Made by a program: the position numbers and the translations under genes. Positions 59,620 to 64,000 of a stretch of DNA of 64,000 nt are shown one piece after another (positions within the stretch are counted from its first letter, which is position 1; each line of letters starts with the position of its first letter). The DNA comes from Chrysopilus asiliformis. Lineage: Eukaryota > Arthropoda > Insecta > Diptera > Rhagionidae. The notes under the pieces are model-generated. The model was not told the DNA's origin, ran no database searches, and saw only the letters and a program-made list of their open reading frames with translations. The stretch lies in contig OZ035961.1 in NCBI GenBank assembly GCA_964034945.1, positions 15,701,243-15,765,242 of the forward strand, given 5' to 3'.

Positions 59620-59850
59620 TTACTTTCCTTTCCTCATCCATAGAGAAAGTATTGTATTCATAACTGATACCGACTCCAGAACGGAGGTAGATATAAACTT
59701 TTTGGTCAGTACGAAATCCGTTTCAGGCACAATTATGAGGATGTCCTTGCCTTTGTCTGTCGGTCTGTCCGTTTTCCGTATCTAAAATAACTTGAGAACG
59801 CGTTGAGCTGGCGACTTGCAATTTTTTTTAAATAAGTTTTACGGAAATCG
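59620..59850 (+). repeat. Dispersed repeat, copy 2
   Basis: Same family and orientation as 27,758-27,985: CATAGAGAAAGTATTGTATT, CAGTACGAAATCCGTTTCAG, GTCTGTCGGTCTGTCCG, AAATAACTTGAGAACGCGTT and AATAAGTTTTACGGAAATCG. It is directly followed by a tandem duplication. Confidence 0.6.
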
Positions 59851-59929
59851 TAGTTTTCATTCAATATTTGGAAAAGCAACGTTAACTATAACGGACACAT
59901 CTCAATTATTTTGAAAAATACAGTTTTTC

Positions 59930-60245
59930 GGAAATTTCTCGAAACCTATGCACTTTTGGGGAAAATTGAATATAATAAAATTCAAAGGATATAAAGTTTC
60001 CTACATTTTCTGCTTTATCGGTTTTTACCTATCTTCAACGGTTTTATACAGATTTCAAAAAAAAAATGCACAAAAAAATTTGAAAAAAAAAAAACAAAAA
60101 ATGAAAAAATAAATGTAGTTTTTTGAAAATTTTTCGAAAATTATGCACTTTAGAGAAAAAATTTGTATAAGAAAATTCAAAGGAAATAAAATTTCCTGCA
60201 TTTTTTTGATTCAATGTTTTTAACGTGTCTTTAACGGTTATTGAG
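59930..60245 (+). repeat. Diverged tandem duplication, about 185-190 bp period
   Basis: TATGCACTTTTGGGGAAAAT, AAATTCAAAGGATATAAAGT, TTCCTACATTTT and TTCAACGGTT (59,948-60,043) recur as TATGCACTTTAGAGAAAAAA, AAATTCAAAGGAAATAAAAT, TTCCTGCATTTT and TTTAACGGTT (60,134-60,240). It probably belongs to the body of the preceding dispersed repeat. Confidence 0.5.
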
Positions 60246-61650
60246 ATATTTGAAAAAAATGTTATTTTTCACATATTTTTTCCTCAACTAAATATTGCAG
60301 AGGAAAGTTTGGTGTTGATCATAACTGATATTTTAATAAGTATAAATACAAAAAAAGAAGTGAACAAGCTTCCTTTACTCTTATGTTTGCTGAAACCCCA
60401 AAGTTACCCGATGTCATCCTGCGTCGCATTCCATTTTTTTAATATTTTGGAATTAAGTATTGCTTAAAATGTTCAAACTTGATTTTTTCGAAACCAACAT
60501 TTTCGACTTCTGCTATAAACCGACGAATTGCAGAAAAAAAAATTAAGTATTTCTGTCAAATTCTTTGTTGCGCAGTTTTTTCTTAGCTCTTAATTAGTTT
60601 TTAAATTGAAATGGTTAAAAAGAGATTCATATAAGGAGTGATAAAATATTGCAATTTTATAGAAAGTATCGTTTTGTGTGAAATTCACTAGAAATAATTA
60701 ATTTTGATTTAAATAAATCTTTTTATTATCTCACAGTTACTTATCGTTATCAGTATGGTATGATGATTGCGATGTCGATGTCACTGGTTTTCATATGAAA
60801 AAACAAAAGATCCGGACAAGATCACTTCCTACTGCGGGAAAGTTCTCGCAATGTTGATGATGATGATGATCGTGGAGATGGGATAAAATAAATGTTGTCG
60901 TATATGTACAAATCATATACGGAGAGCCAGTTTTAAATCCATCCATACCTGTAGGCTGCTTTCTACCTTTTTGCTGTCTATGGCTAAGCTGCCGGGAGTT
61001 TGGCAGCTTTCTGTTGATGGTTTTCAGTTTATCTCTTATGGTTGATATATATATATATCTTGTCGAATAATTGCGAATGTAAAGAAATTTTATAAAATCA
61101 TTGGTATTGGTGATTATTTACAAGCGGCCAAAAGGTTGATGACCGTACAAACAGTGACCCACTAACATCCGCAAGTACACTCACCTTGTGACGTATTACT
61201 CGCGGTTGCAAAAATCATTGATCTTTTTCAGTCAGAGTCAGACAAACCAACGGACATACATATAAATATATGTTACTCACCTCATATATCGTTATGTGCA
61301 CAAGTATAGCATATCAATCGGGTTTGTTATATTAGATATATCCACAAATACATCCACGTCAATTAAATTATACTCATATGTGCAATTGGTTGTGGCATAC
61401 ATTATTAGATCGCCTCTAATCCAAAACGTGGATATGGGAATCTACTTGCTAAATAGATCTATATCCATCCAACGTCTGCTCTTCCAAATACATACGGATT
61501 GAAAAGTCCACATTGGGTCTAGATAGTGGACGGTGGAGTTAAGGAGAAATGTAGAAAAAGATTTTTTCTTTTTTTCTTTCATATATCAAATCATGTTGTG
61601 GGAATATTCACGTTCAGTTCAACTATAGCCAAGCATAGGAGGTGGTGTAT
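60246..61650. other. Non-coding stretch, nothing recognised
   Basis: Includes ATGATG runs (60,850-60,870) and a short TATA run (61,048-61,058). No supported gene. Confidence 0.35.
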
Positions 61651-61660
61651 CTCTTATAGC

Positions 61661-62139
61661 TAGGGTGAGCATATTTTTTTTGGGTCAATCTGGGAGAAGA
61701 TGAACAACAAATTCTATATAGAAAACAAAATTTGACTTAGGCGAAAACACATGAAAAAAGTTATTAATGTGCGCCGCAGGCGAAATTTTCTAAACAGAAT
61801 GCTGTGCGGTTATTTAAAACAAGAGACAACAACTAACTTAAATGTTCGCGCGCTTTATGATAGGCGTTTTATAAATAGGCGCAAAGGGAATTGTGAAAAT
61901 ACCAATAAAGAGAAATGCGCCGCAGTCTAAATCTTTTGATATAATGCGCTTTTTGTAGGAAATTTTTGAAAAATATGCCGCGGGCGAAAAAAAATACTTT
62001 CCTAAGTGATGGTTTTTTTCTAGCCTTTAATAAATCATAACACCAAATTGAAAAATCCGGGACAAAAGTTTACTTCCCGGGACGCGCCGGTACAACATCC
62101 CGGACTGTATCGGTAATTCCGGGACATATGGTTACCGTA
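61661..62139. mobile_element. hAT-like non-autonomous element with 8-bp duplication (479 bp)
   Basis: Left end TAGGGTGAGCATA and right end TATGGTTACCGTA are imperfect 13-bp inverted repeats of the CAGGGTGACCATA type. The outside flanks are CTTATAGC (61,653-61,660) and CTTATAGT (62,140-62,147), a 7-of-8 match to an 8-bp target duplication, the hAT hallmark. The right part is rich in CCGGGACA / TGTCCCGG palindromes. The interior has GTGCGCCGCAGGCGAAATTT and AATTGTGAAAATACCAATAA, shared with the degraded copies. No transposase is encoded. Confidence 0.75.
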
Positions 62140-62848
62140 CTTATAGTTAACTTCTTAAGATTTTAGTTTAATCTGTAGCTATATTACTATCCTATAGGAA
62201 TTATTATGGAATGATGATGATGATGTGCTGGTGCTGCTGTAGCTCATTTTCCTTTTTCATATGCTTTCGATTGGTGCATATCGGACAGGAATGGAAGCAC
62301 CAGACCAGAAGATATTCTTTTTCCACATTATTTATCCGATTCACCATAAATATGTACTGTACATGCCTAAAATAGACGTATAAATTCTATGTTATATAAC
62401 AAATTATATATAAAAGACTACAAGGAAAGAAATGATATACAGACAAATTAATGAACATATGTTACCTTTTTCTGCAACCGAGTGTCATCGGTTAGTGCAC
62501 TTTTATTTTTTTCTTCTATAATTTAACGCTAAATAATTATTTGTGATTAAAATTTTAGGAGAAATTCAATACAACAAGCGTGCTTATATCAGGGTTAGAA
62601 AACGTTGTCGTAACGTGACGAAATAATAAAATGATTTTATGGCTTTTTCCTCATAATTACGTTATAACTTTATAAAAATCCAATTCCGTTACAATGACGA
62701 AAAACGTAACGAAAACTAACCACAAAAAAATTGTCACCCGAGCTATAAGAGACTGAGTTATGACACCTTCGTTCCTCCGTTCTTTTTTGAATCAAAATAA
62801 TACGTTCGAGCAAAACAAAAATTACACAAAAATGACCGCGGGTGAGTT

Positions 62849-62946
62849 CCCAAGCAGTACAAAAGGTCGCTAAGTGGTCGTTGCGACCATAGAGTCACGA
62901 CATTAAAGTCGCTATGACCACTTTATGACCTTCTATGCTCCTTGGG
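62849..62946. repeat. Foldback miniature element, second copy (98 bp)
   Basis: CCCAAGCAGTACAAAAGGTC with GCTAAGTGGTCG at the left pairs with CCACTTTATGACC and TTCTATGCTCCTTGGG at the right. It is the same family as 57,457-57,577 but more diverged, and it lacks the outer GAGTATT portion. Confidence 0.6.
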
Positions 62947-63824
62947 TTTGAGCCTTCAATATTTCGGCCCGAATCCGACTGAACCTGAAAAATCTGGGCC
63001 CTGGAGTCGAATTCCGCAAGAGTGAGTTGTTCCAAGTGCGTATGAAAATATATATGCATTATTGCCAGAAATTTTTATTAGACTTGGAGATTAAAACACA
63101 GAAAACAATATTTCGAACAAAAATAAATCTATTAGAATTTCGATACCCCTAATTTTCAGTACGAAAAATTTCCATTTCTGAAGAAATTAAAGTAATGAAG
63201 ACGTTGTTAATAGTTTACTTATTTTCAACATAACTGCAGTGTGAGTAATAAGATACATTCCTTTTTAAGATAATAAAAATAATAAAAAAATCGCGAACAA
63301 ATCGCTTACATAAAAACATTCGAGTAACTGTTAGACTCTGGTATTTGGGCCAACATGATTCACAATTATACCAATTTTAATAACACGAAAACGCCAACAT
63401 ACTTAAATATCAACCGGAAAATTGTGAAACTAAATTTCTTCGAAAAACTATACCAATTATTTGTCATCGACATTAATTTGAAAAAGTTTCACTTTCTTAG
63501 CGAGATTTTTAAATTTTTAACATTCCGAGTTATGTTTCAAGTACTTTACAAATCAAAGTGATACGAAAAGCAATGTGAGAAAATTTATAAATGTTGGTAA
63601 AAATAATCGCCATAAAAACGTTTTGCAATTCAAAAAATGCTCGCATGAAAAATATCTCAAAATTGGAGAAACAAGCAAAAACAGGATAAAAAACATAATT
63701 AAATATCTGATGTGAACAGCATACGACTTTCTTATAATACAAAATCTGCATTTCTGCGCAATTTATACTAAAATCCGACGAATAAAATATTAAAACATGA
63801 ATTTTTATATTACGGAATCTGAAA
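62947..63824. other. AT-rich stretch, nothing recognised
   Basis: Frames of 68 and 73 codons on opposite strands have no motif. No repeats. Confidence 0.4.
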
Positions 63825-64000
63825 TCATACTAATATATAAAAATGAGTTGGTGTCTATCTGTCTGTCTCTCTGTTCCTCTTTCACGCAAAAACTGCTGAA
63901 CCGATTGACTTGAAATTTGGCATGAGTGTCTGTGGTAGTTCTGATTCCAACATAGGCATACGGAAAAGTAGCGCGAGTGGTGGGGGCAGTGAGGGGAGGG
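63825..64000 (+). mobile_element. Helitron-like element, copy 3, cut by the window edge
   Basis: Starts TCATACTAATATATAAAAAT after an A, then a shorter CTGT tract, CTGAACCGATTGACTT, CCAACATAGGCATACGGAAA and a G-rich segment, colinear with 32,706-32,905. The CTGT tract is shorter than in copy 2. The 3' hairpin and CTAG end must lie outside the window. Confidence 0.8.

Overview
The window looks like a piece of a large, AT-rich, repeat-laden insect nuclear genome, most likely a fly. The reasons are long A/T tracts, GT-AG intron signals, Tc1 and mariner transposons, Helitron-type ends, and a dispersed repeat with the TTTTATACCC / GTAACGC / GTCCGTC-minisatellite layout that I associate with fly genomes. 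The organism call is an inference. There is no bacterial-style gene organisation, and I found no convincing host gene, rRNA, tRNA or CRISPR array. The window is best read as intergenic or intronic DNA filled with transposons of different ages.

Only two regions encode proteins I recognise. At 3,076-4,736 is a complete Tc1-type transposon with perfect 27-bp terminal inverted repeats (TIRs) and TA target duplications. Its minus-strand transposase appears to hold an 81-nt spliceosomal intron between the second and third catalytic residues. Removing it gives exactly the DD34E spacing, but one TGA near the C-terminus breaks this copy. At 33,258-34,551 is a complete mariner with 30-bp TIRs, TA duplications and an uninterrupted 349-codon transposase with a DD34D triad, plausibly still functional.

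The rest of the recognisable sequence is non-autonomous. It includes three Helitron-like copies (8,980; 32,706; 63,825), a hAT-like element with an 8-bp target duplication (61,661-62,139) and its degraded relatives, and at least six small elements with CATAAAATACGTCAC-type ends. A pogo-type miniature element near 44.6-46.0 kb is split by a 1.2-kb element with CCCAACTAACAA ends. A 1.1-kb element with CACTGAG ends lies at 37,750. Three copies of the fly-type repeat occur, one of which has grown a 0.6-kb GACGGACGGACA minisatellite. Foldback elements lie at 2.96, 5.6, 36.8, 57.5 and 62.9 kb.

The least explained structure is at 15.8-17.35 kb. A conserved core of about 30-35 bp, close to AATATTGNCCAGTTGGATCCAA, recurs about ten times in one orientation, separated by unrelated AT-rich spacers of 78-285 bp. 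Other unexplained items are a degenerate ~41-bp tandem array at 30.4-30.6 kb, several perfect hairpins, and a few short coding-like stretches (10.7, 18.3-18.6, 32.3, 35.8, 50.2 and 51.1 kb) that I cannot assign.
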